Assembly (NCBI GenBank): GCA_900618425.1
Contig: UZAN01047970.1
Location: 1-25,149 of the forward strand
Reading direction: 5' to 3'
Length of the DNA stretch: 25,149 nt
DNA from: Echinostoma caproni
Lineage: Eukaryota; Platyhelminthes; Trematoda; Plagiorchiida; Echinostomatidae
Shown here: one piece after another, positions 1-11,262 of the stretch
How positions within the stretch are numbered: the first letter of the stretch is position 1
Layout: each line of letters starts with the position of its first letter
The notes under the pieces: model-generated
Database searches by the model: none
Told to the model about the DNA's origin: nothing
The model's input: the letters and a program-made list of their open reading frames with translations, nothing else
Position numbers and translations under genes: made by a program

Positions 1-620
1 CTCATACGGGAAATTACCCTCTGCCTCTAATTGAAGAACATTGAACATTGAACATTGATGGTGAGATTTATAGGATTCTTCTTTTTGTATTTGTAGTCAG
101 TTCAAAAAAGATGAAGTAATTCAACTAAACAACATTTCCATGGGACAGCAAGTAATGGAAGATCGATTTTATCGTTTCGGTGAAAAGATGGACACAGTTA
201 AGAAGTGATGAGCAACGGTTAAAGAACTACAGAGAAGGGAAATGCAGGTCGAGTTACGGAGATGAAACTTCATCTGGTTTGGTCGTATGGATGCTGGATA
301 TGCAAAGCGAGAGTGTATCTTTGGTCTTATATAACTGGTAGTGACTGAGGCCATTAGTTTGAGAGAAAGCAAAGCGGTATTGTTTGTGATTATTCTCTCA
401 AGGATAGAGTTGCCTCTGTTAGGAGAATGAGACAAATGAGATAAGCCAAAAGAAAGATGAGGGGAAATGCTTACATCGTTGAGGTCATCAACAGCTAAAT
501 GAAGAATCCCACAAACGGAATTTAGTGCTCAAAGAAGGAAGACATCTGACTGGGAGCATGAAGGAAGTATATTATTGCATTAGTGTATTATAGATGACTT
601 GTGCAGGCAACTATGTTCAC
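1..620. other. Non-coding flank with a short tandem repeat
   Basis: I see no supportable gene here. A heptamer GAACATT occurs three times in tandem at about 36-56. A minus-strand frame of 88 codons at 169-435 has no recognisable motif and no strong splice context. The right part may be the 3' untranslated flank of the CR1-like element that ends near 624 on the minus strand, but its 3' terminus cannot be placed. Confidence 0.5.
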
Positions 621-623
621 ATT

Positions 624-1497
624 TCAGTCAAAAAATGTATTCATCATTATAATGGGATAAAAAATAAAATGAAAATTCATATAAAACGATGATAAAACAA
701 AATAGGAGTTATTTTGTAGGTTTAAAATGAAAAAAATACGAGCCAGATAGGGAACCGTTGAGTTGCGATAAATGTTTATGCAGGAGTGTAAGCAGCGAAA
801 ATTGGATCGGGTTGTAGCGCGTGGGAACGACAAGCAGGTCAATCGGATTGAGCGGATGGCTGGGGTCATTGACTATCTGATAAGCGAAATTCTCACATGA
901 ACTGATATGCAAATTACACAACTTTCTGATCAGAGTCTTTAAAGTAATATGAGAAACATGACTGATAATTACTAAACCACGACGAAGAGTAACGAAATTC
1001 TTTCTAGGTAACCCAGGGAAAATAACGGGCAAACAAAACAGTATGACTGGAAAAATGCATTGATAAACAAAGGTACATACAGTTTCATGTCTGGCGCAAA
1101 ATTAACGAAGCTTGCCTACTTGAAAAGATAAGCGACACAGTCTACCAACACAAGCAAGCACATGAGAGGACCACCGTTGATTGCTATCTATGGTGACTCC
1201 TAGGTATGTGGTGGTGACGGGTACGGAGTTGATGACTGAGGGTTCCGAAGGATAATCAGATCGAGAAAGACTAAAAATGCATTCAAAGGGTTGAGAAGTA
1301 TTCAACCGGAGATCGGATTGATTCGAGAATGATTACACTTGCGACAAACTGTCGGAAAATGATTCTATGTCCGGTTCGTTTTAAATGGTTTTAAATAAGT
1401 CTGCATCATCTGCATATTTAAAGGTCTTAGCTGGTGGGATTGAGAGTAAGTCACTGATAACAGTTAAAAATAAATAGAGACCCAGCACAGCCCCCTG
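624..1497 (-). mobile_element. CR1-like non-LTR retrotransposon, 3' half of ORF2 (reverse transcriptase), decayed
   Basis: Seen: reading the minus strand from 1497, one frame gives QGAVLG (RT motif B region), then FKYADDADLF with the catalytic YADD at 1405-1416, then YLGVTIDSNQRWSSHV near 1200 (thumb region). It continues through FPGLPRKNFVTLRRG and FAYQIVNDPSHPLNP to about 840. The frame then shifts by one and RNSTVPYLAR follows near 750. In-frame TAA stops lie at 1381-1383, 1333-1335 and 1102-1104, so the copy is dead although its YADD is intact. Known: these blocks, in this order, are typical of the C-terminal half of CR1/Jockey-type ORF2 proteins, which copy element RNA by target-primed reverse transcription. 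Inference: the copy is 5' truncated, because nothing upstream of about 1500 looks like RT fingers or an endonuclease. The 3' end is uncertain; the shifted frame ends at 624. Confidence 0.85.
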
Positions 1498-1699
1498 AAA
1501 GATGCATCAGTAATAATTATACTTTGATATCGGGAAAATTCGGGATAAAAACGAACGGATAAACAGTCAATGCATTTTTCAAAATAGCTGAATACCACTT
1601 CAGACTTGCCACATCAAGAGGTGTTGATGTCCATCTCCACACCGCCTTCAGTTTCTTTCCTGCTATGTTGTCTATCCAGCGCATCTGCATGTGACGATT

Positions 1700-4600
1700 T
1701 TATTTATTATTAGGAAGGCAAATTTTACCAGTTAACGTTTGAAACTACAGATTTATTTATTTCATTCAACCGCAAGACGCTGAAAAGACGACAAAACGGA
1801 ATAATAAAATAATGGCATGATTATGGTCACTTATACGCAAAACGGGCGGTATGTGACAAGGCTCATTCTGTTAAATATTCTTCCAGTTGCATATTTGAAT
1901 GCATGCAAAAAAAACTGTTTGTGCTCAATTAAGTTTGGACTTTTCGTGATGTACCGTGAATCATCGAATGGNGCTACCCAATATCTTTTTACGCCAGTGC
2001 GTTCAAAAGCCTAACAGATCATCAACTGTAATGAAAAGAAAACCATATTTTTTTACTATTAAATAGCAATTGTACATTAGATCCGTGAAGGAAAACGTTT
2101 GGATTAGCCATGACGATGAAAAACCAAAAAAACAAGTTTATTTTGTACTTTGTACTTTGTGAAACAATTGTACATGTTGAAGATAATTTACCCCTTGAAC
2201 TTTATCCATCAAATAATTTAGGGAAAATTTAAGCCACCCTGAGTCCTCCGCATTCAAATATCAATAATATAAAACATTATTTATACGAAATATAAGCATC
2301 CAAACCACACGATGGAACACATTATGGAAGGGAATTAAATGGCACTCAAGAAAAAAAGAGTTATCACATATAATCTTAGTGTGCAGCCCGAATGTGAATA
2401 TGCACATCTGAAACGATGCTGTTTAATATGTGATCGATGAAAACAAAATGGGTCATACCCCCTTGAGTTTGATGTATTTATTGAGATAGAGAAACCAACG
2501 CAGTTCCAAGTTGGTCCATCCTGATGAAGTTCTTAAGCACGAAATAATACCCAGCAACTACTACTACTACTACTACGAGGTAGTTTCTGACTGCTCAAAG
2601 TTTGATTTGATGTCTCGCAAATAGGTTTAGGATGATTCCGGGTCATTCCATGATGGACAGATTATCCCGTGTGTTTGCGGATCTTCTTCTCACATAATAT
2701 CTGAGGATGACCGGAATCTTTGAATAACACAGCAACATGAGCACAGTGAATTTTAAGCAAGACCTAGTATGCCCTTCTACTCCTGTCAAGGCTGACACTC
2801 CTACAAAGTCACACTCAAGCTATTATGAGAAGTAGTTTGTATGATTTTTAACACATTAAAACGCAATACTTACTGTTTATTAGCTTTGTTACATTATCGT
2901 ACTAGTTTCGGTGAATTAACACACAATTCTATGCAAGTTGCACAATCAGGTAATTGCTTAAATCTATCCACGAACCATACTCCGCCCGAGTCCTGATGTA
3001 TACCGGGTAGTGAATTCATACCGCACGCACACATAAACACCTAGGTGATGAGATAGTGACTTGCCAAATCTCAGAGAAACTGAATAATAGGATGGATAAA
3101 TTATTCCTTCGTACGGTGAATTCTATATCTGGTTTCTGGACAGGAAGTAAACGAGGACATCGAACATTGATCACCTTCATGCGGTCCACTACAAACCTGG
3201 AAGTCGGCGGACAAACACTAGCATGGGGTCTAAAACTAAAGCTTATCGAAAACGCATTAACATCATGAATTCAAGAGCAGTGTATTCATGTCAGTGTGTT
3301 CTAACGAGCTTATTTTGTACTTAGTAGTGTCTCGTTGGTTTCTGTAACCCCTGAGGCAGAATGTTTCGAATGAAATTGTCTGTATATGTTTAACAAACCA
3401 TGACTAGTAAATAATTGTGTTTATTTTGCTTTATAAGAGAAAAATTAGATCAAATTGGAGCATAAGCCCAGCTCTTAGTTACACGCTTTACTAAATCGCA
3501 TGTTGGAAAATCGATCGATGGGTTTCGTTTGTCGGGGAACTGCAATAGGCCATCTACTTTATCGTCTCTGGTTTGTTTATCATAGCCTAATGCATCATGT
3601 TTGTTGTCCATCGATTGGCATGCATTCTGTGTCAGTGAGACAGTTCTCAGTGAAAATAACTAGAATAAAATAATCACAAGGCAGTTCGTTTGGCACTGAA
3701 TGAATAACAAGGAACACGTTTTGTTTTTACTCAACCGGTGCTGTCCAGTTGCATTGTCCGCTCAGTTAGTTTGGAATGAGTTATGTCCACAGTTAAATAA
3801 CTTTACTTCAAACCAAATGCACATTGGGCAAGATCTATCGAAAAGTCTATTCATGTTGGGTTTATCGCCTCAGATGGCTGATTGGCGATCAAATGATAAA
3901 CCTGTTTTTTTACCACGTGCACTTCACGGAACAGTCTGTTTCGGATCAGAGTTTACTTAATCCATTCCCTCTCCATTGCCCAGTTTCTCTATTTAGATGG
4001 GGACATTGGATGAACAAACTACAACCGACATCCACAATAAGACACACGATTGCATTTAGAGAACATTGATGACTTAGTTTTCGTAACCCCAACAGTTAGT
4101 TCTGCGTTCGAAGAGAGACGACACTCATATATTATGGTTAATGGGCAATTGCATCCGGAGTGAATCGTTCGCTGACTCACTACTCCACTATCTTTCTCTC
4201 TCTCGTTGTTTATGCGAAGATTTTTTGCATCCTGTTCGTGTGTGTGTATGCGCACGAGGGCCGGTTTGCGTGTGCACAGTATACCACTACTGGTACAGCG
4301 ATTACTGAATTTAGGCTAAGATAACATGAGAGATGGTCATTCTAATTGAACAGTAGGATGTGATCCATTACTTTGAGGAATATTACACCGTCATATATCT
4401 TTAGACAACAGTGCACTTATCTAGTATTGTTGGTCTTCGACAAAGCCTTAGAATTGAATTTAGGCAGACATAGCGAAAAATACCCACAGAGTTGGTGGCA
4501 TACAGTTTGTGCCACTGCCGAATACATGGAGCATATTTTTCGATATTTTTATTAATTTTAATTTTTAATAATAATATATAAGAGTACAGTAAGTGTGAGC

Positions 4601-5130
4601 CTACGAACTTATGTGTTACGGTAGTCAACTTGTTTCGTGTAAAATTTGTGAGTTTTCCATCTCAATGTTCACAAATTAATATCTGTCTGACCATTTGTAA
4701 AACGCTATGTTGGTTGCCAAGGGATAACTAAGGTGGACGGGAGAATGCGGCTAAAAAGGGTACCTGTGGTCTTTACTTTACTGTAAGTATGTGACGAAAC
4801 CCCGTATCAGTAGGTGCCCATAAAAGGCAGAATGAAATGGGGGAGATGGACAAGAATGTTTCTTTTCATTTCATCATTGGCCTACAAAACTACTGCATAT
4901 ATATCACAGATGATAACTCCATCAGTCCCGTTTAGGTTTGGTATAAAAAAATAAACCAGTAAGGTCATTTTTATGGACGAACATGAGACTAAAAAGATAA
5001 CGATAATAATGCCAAAGACTTTGACGATGGTGAGTAAAGTATGCTACGGGTTTATACATATGACGAAACTGATCGAACAGGCACTGAACAACTTTGCAAC
5101 GCTCTGGAGTAATAACATTTTGCATGCTCT
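1700..5130. other. Long stretch without a supported gene
   Basis: AT-rich sequence with frames of up to about 86 codons (for example 3056-3268, 3700-3960 and 4019-4255), none with recognised motifs. An N is at 1972. The stretch holds a CTA microsatellite at 2558-2576, a repeated TGTACTT near 2141-2160, and CT-rich and GT-rich runs near 4193-4250. A CTGATGAAG followed by CGAAA lies at 2519-2546; it is listed under rejected observations. Confidence 0.5.
2558..2576. repeat. (CTA)n microsatellite
   Basis: About six uninterrupted CTA units are seen directly. There is no gene context. Confidence 0.95.
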
Positions 5131-5136
5131 CACTAA

Positions 5137-5285
5137 TAAAGATTATTCAGTAGATTCTACGACTTACTTATCTCATCTGGTTGGGTCTCATCAGCAGTGC
5201 GAATCCATCGATCCCAACTGGGGATCAAACCCGGGACCTCAGGCAAAACGCAAACATGCTACCCGCTCGACTGCCGGGCAGCTGA
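5137..5285 (-). mobile_element. tRNA-derived SINE-like repeat
   Basis: Seen: on the minus strand the segment starts near GCCCGGCAGTCGAGCGGG, which contains an A-box-like AGCGGG. A B-box-like GGGTTTGATCC follows at 5222-5232. Downstream are a GGATCGATGGATTCG block and CTGATGAGACCCAACC. Known: an A box and B box at this spacing form the internal RNA polymerase III promoter of tRNA-derived SINEs, and the schistosome Sm-alpha repeats are SINE-like elements carrying hammerhead ribozymes. Inference: this is a trematode SINE, possibly distantly related to Sm-alpha, because the TGGATTC and CTGATGAG blocks resemble it. No poly(A) tail or clear target-site duplication is visible, so both ends are approximate. 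A 154-codon plus-strand frame at 4973-5437 runs straight through it and is not considered a gene. Confidence 0.6.
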
Positions 5286-5664
5286 TCATACTGTCTTTCG
5301 TTTTTCATTTACATGATGTAGCACAATCCATCTGTGCTAGCTTGTTGTGGGCCACAGACCTCGTTCATCTCAGCATCAGCCTCCGGGGTTATGACTGGGT
5401 TGGAAACGTTCACAACCTGATTACTTGTTGCATGTGAGTAATGCAGGATTGGATCCAATTTCATAGAAGGAATTCGTCTTGTGTAGTTTCCTAGCTTTTC
5501 AGTTTACGCTTCACTTACTCTACAAAGGACGAATTTCTGCAATGAAATTGAATCAAATCCTCCATTATTCACATACTTATTCCAATAAAAATTTAAATGA
5601 ATTTAGTCTCTAGGTGTTTGTCAAAACGAACTGTGCCCCAAATCGTATTTTTGCCCTGTTTCAG

Positions 5665-5716
5665 CATAATCGGGTTTTAGATAGCGAAGAACTCGTAGTC
5701 GAGTTCCACTCTGAGT
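5665..5716 (+). other. Exon-like segment, unidentified
   Basis: Seen: a pyrimidine-rich TTTTTGCCCTGTTTCAG ends at 5664. It is followed by 17 open codons reading HNRVLDSEELVVEFHSE and a GTAATA donor-like site at 5717. Unspliced, the frame stops three codons later. The residue content looks protein-like, but 17 codons are far too few to identify a family and no partner exon is found. It may be chance. Confidence 0.15.
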
Positions 5717-6545
5717 GTAATACGTAATGCGATGAAACCACTGGATGCAGGACGTTTTATGGTTGTGATAGAGAGAATAACAGTGATGCAAACTCCACAG
5801 GACAGCCGCCGTTATTTAACCACATTTGTCGACAAAATTCAACTGGTCACCACAATTCCAGGCAGATTCTACTTTATCCTTTGGTAACGAAGCATTTATT
5901 TGTCAACCTGTGCAACTTCTCCCACACGTCGTTTCACTCTCTCCCCCTCCGCAAAAATATTATCATTGGTGTTAAAAGCATCAAAGACCATGTAAGTTTA
6001 GAACATACATCTAACCCATCCGTCGATGGTCAAATGGCTGACGGCACTAGTGAAATTGATAATGTGATTTAGCGCACACAGTAAATCGTGTGGCGATGTA
6101 CCGAGTGTCTCAACATTACTTCTATTCATTGAACCACAGCACTTTCTTTTTAATGAAAACCAAATTTGCCTTCCGTCTGTGAAACTATGGTACCCGACTG
6201 CATTTGAAATCCCTAGGTACATAACTCTGAATCGTTTAAAGGAGAGCAGGTTGAATAGAATCATGAAACGATTTGACTCTGAGGAAAGCCAGGAACAATT
6301 TAAATTAGAAAAATGAAATGATACCCAAAGTTTCATGTTGTAAAGGTAAATGCAGCAAACAAGCTTACTTTATCATACAATTGAATATTAAAAGATGTGT
6401 GTATGTTAAATCTTCAGTTCAGATAATAACTTCCCACTTGTAAAGAAAACCAAAGACAATTGCAATATCTGAAAAACACCTTTCAATTCTCCTATTATTG
6501 ATTTTTGTACACCATATATCACAAGCTATAACGAACCATATCCAG

Positions 6546-6574
6546 TGAATGAATGAATTAATGAATGAATGAAA
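6546..6574. repeat. (GAAT)n microsatellite
   Basis: Two runs of TGAA/GAAT units are separated by one ATTA variant, as seen directly. Similar TGAA-type tails also occur at the 3' end of the Penelope-like element (about 16632-16642). Whether this run is itself the tail of a retroelement cannot be shown here. Confidence 0.85.
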
Positions 6575-7289
6575 TTATATTCCTTTATTAATCAGGAATA
6601 TTTGGATATTAATAAACGTATTTATGAGAAATCTCGGTCATAGAACTAGAATAAAGACGCAGAGCAAAAAGTACATGAATACTTGTCTCTATTCACATTT
6701 CACACACACTTTCGAGGGTCGGTGTATCTACGCTTACACGGTTTTGATATACAGAATTTCATTTGTATCTTTTCCCCATTTCAAATGATTGCTTGCAGTT
6801 GGCAAAGAGGTCGGCGAAAGTTTAAATACACTCGGTGTAGGTTGTAACTGCACTAATTGCGGTTATGCAATCATGTGAAGCAATGTTCATTGCTCATGGC
6901 GACAATATGCTTCAGATTTTTTGTGAAGTATAATTTTGTCACCCATCGTCTTTGTTTAAACAGAAGTGAAATAAATTGGATTCACTGAAAGCAAATGACG
7001 AATTGGAATAATTCCTGTGAATTTCAACTCTTTTTTACACATTACTAGACGTAATATTGTAACAGCAACTGGTTCTTTTAAATCCACATAAACAACAAGC
7101 AAACACCAAGCCAACCAGCCATCATAACTACATCAACACTTTTTCAATTGTGATTTCCTTCGCAGATGAGTCTCTCTTCACCAACCGTCTAACTTATTAT
7201 AAACTGTGCTGCATTTAGCCAGTTGATGTAGCACAGAAAACGAATTTTTTGCTAACTTCTGTTCTATAAATGAAATAAAATAAAAAGGT

Positions 7290-7480
7290 ACTTTTTAATT
7301 CTTTTTATTTATTGAACATACAAATGTAGAGTCGACTTTCAGGAACGGGGCCGCAACCATACAAAGGCTGTCTGGGAGAATACAGAAATGCTTAAGGTGG
7401 GCAGCGGTGGAGCGGTTCGAACCCGGAACTCTCGGTTCACTATTTTGATGACCTCAACCAGTGGCTAATTGCAGCCCCAA
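7290..7480 (-). mobile_element. Second tRNA-promoter-like SINE candidate
   Basis: Seen on the minus strand: a perfect B-box-like GGTTCGAACC at 7414-7423, preceded by the A-box-like TTAGCCACTGGTT at 7456-7468, about 32 bp away, which is typical spacing for a tRNA-type Pol III promoter. The T-arm around the B box pairs poorly and no cloverleaf can be drawn, so it is not a functional tRNA. Downstream the sequence runs into an A-rich AATAAATAAAAAG tail near 7297-7312. Inference: a tRNA-derived SINE. GGTTCGAACC is palindromic, so the B box alone does not fix the strand; the A box and A-rich tail favour minus. The ends are approximate. Confidence 0.4.
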
Positions 7481-9392
7481 TGTATGCGATTACGNGAAGA
7501 CCGTGACGAGCGCTGTAAACGTAACCGCTGCTACTGCCAACTCCTAGTCCAGGTGTCATCTCAGCGCTTGCAGTCGACGGGGCATCAGTAGGGAACAAAC
7601 TGATAAATAAGCTTTCTTTTAAGCTTCTTTTACTGATCAACGAGGGAAGAGTGCTATTCGTCAAAGATTAATTAGGAAGGCAAACACAATGCGATCATCA
7701 TATTATCTAAGAAATGTTAAAGTGAATGAAAGATCAACAAATAAAATAACTATCAGATAGGGGATACTGCTCAGTAGGAATGCTTTTTGGTAGTTGATTT
7801 ACGCAGGTTCTTTCACAAAACGCTGAGACATCCGCAGATTGTCACTCAAAAGATTACCGTTTGCATCGGATGGGCTGTGAAAAGTTCAGAACAGAGTCAC
7901 TCAAGCTAAGCACGTAACTATGGGATCTGTAATGGGTGTTTAGTGAGGATGGGCTCTAGGTTAGTTCTTGGCCTNCTGATTTCACGATACGGAGACATAT
8001 AGACATAAGCAATCAAAGCTCAAATTACTGTCTAGATTCTGTAACAAGATTAAGGCGTGTTGGGTTACTGAGGCAAGCACCCAATCAAATCCAATGCACA
8101 ACCAGCTAGGTGTGAACATACAAGTTTATCCATCTTGTATTCACTTTCGATTTCATTGGTCTGTTTAAGTGTAATAGCAGAAGCATAATTTCCATATAAA
8201 TATCAGGGATTTCTGAAAACCTTTTATAACGGAAGCACATAACAGGGACGAAAATAAACTGACCCCCAAAGTTATGGGTACACTCAAAATCTCGATATAC
8301 TTTATGCTGGGAGAACACCAGAATTATTGTTATTAAACAAGCGATGGTGATGGACATATTATTCAAAATGTGTAATTTTTTTTAGACAACTGTGTAAATA
8401 TAAAAGTATTATTTACGAGTACTTTCAAGTGTGCTATCAAAAATCATAGGGTCATTGCACATTTACTACCAATCCTTGTATTTGAATTCAATGAATCCAG
8501 CCCCTTGTTATTCGGATCAAAAAATGCACTTTCATATGTGAACTAGAGTAGTGCTTTACAAACCGCAGTACTCGTAATTTCTCCCTCTGGTTTAAAGACG
8601 TTGTTTTTGATGGCAGCAGACATACAGAACTTGACTTGTAAATCTACCAACTGACCAGCATTCCTCAGAAATGACCAATGACCACTCGATAAGGATTAAA
8701 ATCGTGAATTTATTGTGAAAATAATCGCATATCTGAGATGCGTGTTGTATTTATGGCGACCTTTTTGTATTGAGAAACGGATACGGTACCCGTCGCATTG
8801 GTAATGCACGGTAAAATTTACTGGTGGAGCAGTTTTTGTGGGTCATTTCATTTTCACTGTCATCCTTTTCCGCTGAATGATAGAATCAATCAAGCTGCCT
8901 AAAATTTAACCAAAGCCATCATCATTTATCACCCGTTTTGATTACTGTAGTGCGCGACTTCTCTGTTTCCAGTGACCTAATCCAGTAGTGTGAACCCAGT
9001 TTGATTCACGAAATATAAAATTCTACCATTAGTTCAACATACAAACGTGGCACTCTACCCAGTGTGTTCAATACCAAATTTGCAAGGATTCAAATCAGTC
9101 ATTTACTTCCTCTTCTTTTAATTCAATGAGGATTTCCATGGAGATGTTCACTGGGCAGTCCGGGTTGAATTACTACTCCCATCTTCGTTTGTAACGGCTT
9201 TTTCACTGACCTTATTCTTGAATCGAGCTAAAGCATTTGATAGCTCTAACCTTTCGGTTAAAACACTCGGATATCTGCATCTTTCAAAACACTCATGAGG
9301 AATTGCAGTTATTAGAAATGAACAAACCGCGTCGATTGATGGTGATTGGCTATTCGGGTCCCAGGTGGCCGGTTTCCCTCACTAAACAGCAG
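7480..9392. other. Stretch without a supported gene
   Basis: Only short frames without motifs are present (for example 8106-8366 minus, 86 codons). There are N positions at 7495 and 7975. No repeat with a recognisable family was found. Confidence 0.5.
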
Positions 9393-9700
9393 ATATGGGC
9401 GACTATGGACACATACCGTGCGGTATTCATCACACAAAAATGTTTGTATTAATATGTGTTAGTTTTTATACCTTTTCCACATTAAGTTACAGTCCTTCAA
9501 CTTATACTTTCCTCTTCTTTCTGCTGAGGAAACCAGAGGGAACAGTTTGATTGTTTGAAATTTTCCCTTGATTCGTAAGTTTCGTACGTTTTCCGCTGCT
9601 AGCCATCAAAATTCATTCCATTTAACAAATGCAGCGAAATGAATTAGCACATAGAGTGAATTCCAGTTAGGGAGAAAGTACTTCCATACGTGTTTTTGTA
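9393..9700. repeat. 308-bp perfect direct repeat, copy 1
   Basis: Every base from 9393 to 9700 matches 11263-11570 at a constant offset of 1870, by direct line-by-line comparison. Identity breaks sharply at both ends (G versus T at 9392/11262; C versus T at 9701/11571). No terminal inverted repeats, poly(A) tail or coding content were found, and no flanking target duplication is seen around this copy. It could be the source locus of copy 2, or one of two insertions of an unknown repeat. Confidence 0.95.
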
Positions 9701-10620
9701 CTCATGCTTGCAATCGAGTAGCACTATTAAATCCCCGATTCCGTGTTTGATCAACTGAGAAAGCGATTGTTTGATCAATCAATAGGATCTTTCCAATCCT
9801 CCCTTTGCACAAGTTTGTTTGAATGCATATGATCATGGCACTCTGAGAACGAAAACATCAAAGCCGAAGACGTATCGTATTTTTTCATTGTCATCGATCT
9901 ATTGGCTATTTTGAAGTATCCTTATTGCTGTTCGCACGTAATCGGCAAAAGTATGTGTTAACTGACAAACAACCTCATTTTATTTCAAATATTTAAACAC
10001 ATGAAGAAAATTCATAGAAATCAATTTTGCACTATTAGGGGCCACTAAAATTTGGATTAGTAAATTGACTTCATCCGAGCGTGCTCCTTACTAGAGTGAA
10101 CATTAGTATACAGATTATGTTTTCAGACTAACTTCACCGTGCCTCATGTCCGTCACCTCTAAGTGTTTGGTCCTAACAGCTTGAAGGACGGACAGGCTTC
10201 AATCATGGTAACATTTTCAAACGTGTCTGCTCGCTCTCCCTGTTGCTTTCTGTCCACGGGCGACTATCCACACGTCTCAAGAGCTCTTTAACGATGGTGC
10301 TAACAGACTGAGAGACAGCTGTGAAACATTCAAGCAGTTGCGGTCCACAACGAAAATTTGTACAGTGAATTATAGCTTTCTTTCGTCTTTGAATGTTAAG
10401 TACTGGAAAATCCCTTGTCAAGTCCTAAAAGTGTGGCATACACGAAGAAAATTTGTGAATACCGTTGATGGTGAATAGACTATAAAAGTTATAGAATACT
10501 TCTAGCAATATTGTCATGAATATAGTAAAATATATAATGGTTATTATACGCCAATTCGATCAAAGCTTGTGTTGATCAATATTTTTTGGGTGATAATTAT
10601 TTCTATCTCCGACATTCTCT
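9701..10620. other. Spacer left of the candidate exons
   Basis: No recognised gene. A 72-codon minus-strand frame at 10203-10421 includes a plausible helical stretch (FTAVSQSVSTIVKELLRRV) but has no known motif and no clear splice pattern. Confidence 0.4.
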
Positions 10621-10626
10621 ATTCAG

Positions 10627-10706
10627 ATGTGATCGTATTTGGCAATTAGCCACCAGCCTATTGTCTCATGGCGAACGCGGCAGAATTGAAATCAGTTGCA
10701 GAATGG
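10627..10706 (+). CDS. Candidate coding exon, unidentified host gene
   Basis: Seen: a strong acceptor (pyrimidine-rich TATCTCCGACATTCTCTATTCAG ending at 10626, core TTCTCTATTCAG) and a near-perfect donor, TGG|GTAAGT, at 10707. The 80-nt interval has two credible readings. Frame from 10628 is open throughout, beginning CDRIWQLATSLLSHGERG, and suits an internal exon. Alternatively, ATG at 10668 starts MANAAELKSVAEW, ending exactly at the donor, and suits a first coding exon with a 5' UTR, since that frame has a stop upstream. I do not recognise either peptide. A second exon-like block follows at 10906, but the phase does not fit either reading exactly. Best host-gene candidate in the window, still tentative. 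Confidence 0.3.
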
Positions 10707-10905
10707 GTAAGTAAAATTTCGGGGCTGATAAGTAGGTTAGTACGTGCGTGTTTGTGTGTGTGTCGGTGTATCGGTGTGGATGGGCAAGCACATAGGTGGA
10801 GCGGTGTATCAGACCGATTCATTGATCACAATAGAGCAACACGAATCAGTGTTGTAAAAAACTTCTAAGGGAACCCAATGCTTTGAATTATTCTCTTATC
10901 GACAG

Positions 10906-11011
10906 GCATCATGAACTGGTAGTGTGTGACGGATTAGATGCGCTTGTTGCTCAAAGTGACTTGAATCAGTATCGATCGTGTACCGAAATACTCGATCTAG
11001 CTTTGAAATAG
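10906..11011 (+). CDS. Candidate terminal exon, unidentified host gene
   Basis: Seen: a polypyrimidine acceptor TTATTCTCTTATCGACAG ends at 10905. One nucleotide later begins a 34-codon open frame that includes CDGLDALVAQSDLNQYRS and stops at TAG 11009-11011. It lies 200 nt after the donor at 10707, a plausible short intron. Joining it to the 10627-10706 frame leaves the phase off by one nucleotide, so either a sequence error, a different donor, or no relationship must be assumed. No AATAAA signal is close downstream. No family is recognised. Confidence 0.22.
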
Positions 11012-11232
11012 ATTGAGAATTGATCCAAGTTTATCTTCCTATTTGTTTTACTCTCCTGTTTTGGTCCCCTACGTTCCTAATATAACTACAGTATGATACT
11101 ACATCAAATCAGACCTGACTGAAAACGCCGAGTAGAGCATTTGTATTTTGTAGTACGTCGCGGAAATAGAAATGTTGGTATAAAACACAAGAATTAGCAN
11201 CACAAGCTCATTGATGAATTCATGCAGCCTGG

Positions 11233-11249
11233 ATATATATATATATATA
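11233..11249. repeat. (AT)n microsatellite
   Basis: Alternating AT lies just left of copy 2 of the 308-bp repeat. More TA-rich sequence (TATGCATATATATAC) lies immediately right of that copy at 11571-11585, suggesting the copy sits inside a formerly continuous TA-rich tract. Confidence 0.9.
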
Positions 11250-11262
11250 CACATGAATGCAT

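Larger units (their letters stand above)
5290..7285. other. Stretch without a firmly supported gene
   Basis: No recognisable protein is seen. Overlapping open frames lie on opposite strands at 5881-6072 (plus) and 5998-6336 (minus, 112 codons), neither with a known motif. A short exon-like segment at 5665-5716 is listed separately. A GAAT-type microsatellite lies at 6546-6574. The polypyrimidine-AG at about 7150-7165, followed by a short open frame and AATAAA at 7274, could be a terminal exon, but the evidence is too thin to call. Confidence 0.45.

Noticed and set aside
1517..1693. Minus-strand open stretch (RWIDNIAGKK...) just upstream of the CR1-like element
   Set aside because: It faintly recalls LINE tail sequences but has no ordered motifs and does not join the adjacent RT frame.
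2519..2546. CTGATGAAG followed by CGAAA, a possible hammerhead core
   Set aside because: The 10.1-11.1 closing pair would be A-C, the intervening bases do not form a stem II, and no stem I or III or cleavage triplet could be found.
4973..5437. 154-codon open frame on the plus strand
   Set aside because: It runs antisense through the SINE-like repeat and has no recognised motif.
5998..6336. 112-codon minus-strand open frame
   Set aside because: No known motif and no splice support. Frames of this length are expected by chance in 25 kb at this composition, and part of it is also open on the plus strand.
7390..7480. A functional tRNA gene around GGTTCGAACC
   Set aside because: T-arm pairing fails at several positions and no cloverleaf or acceptor stem can be formed.
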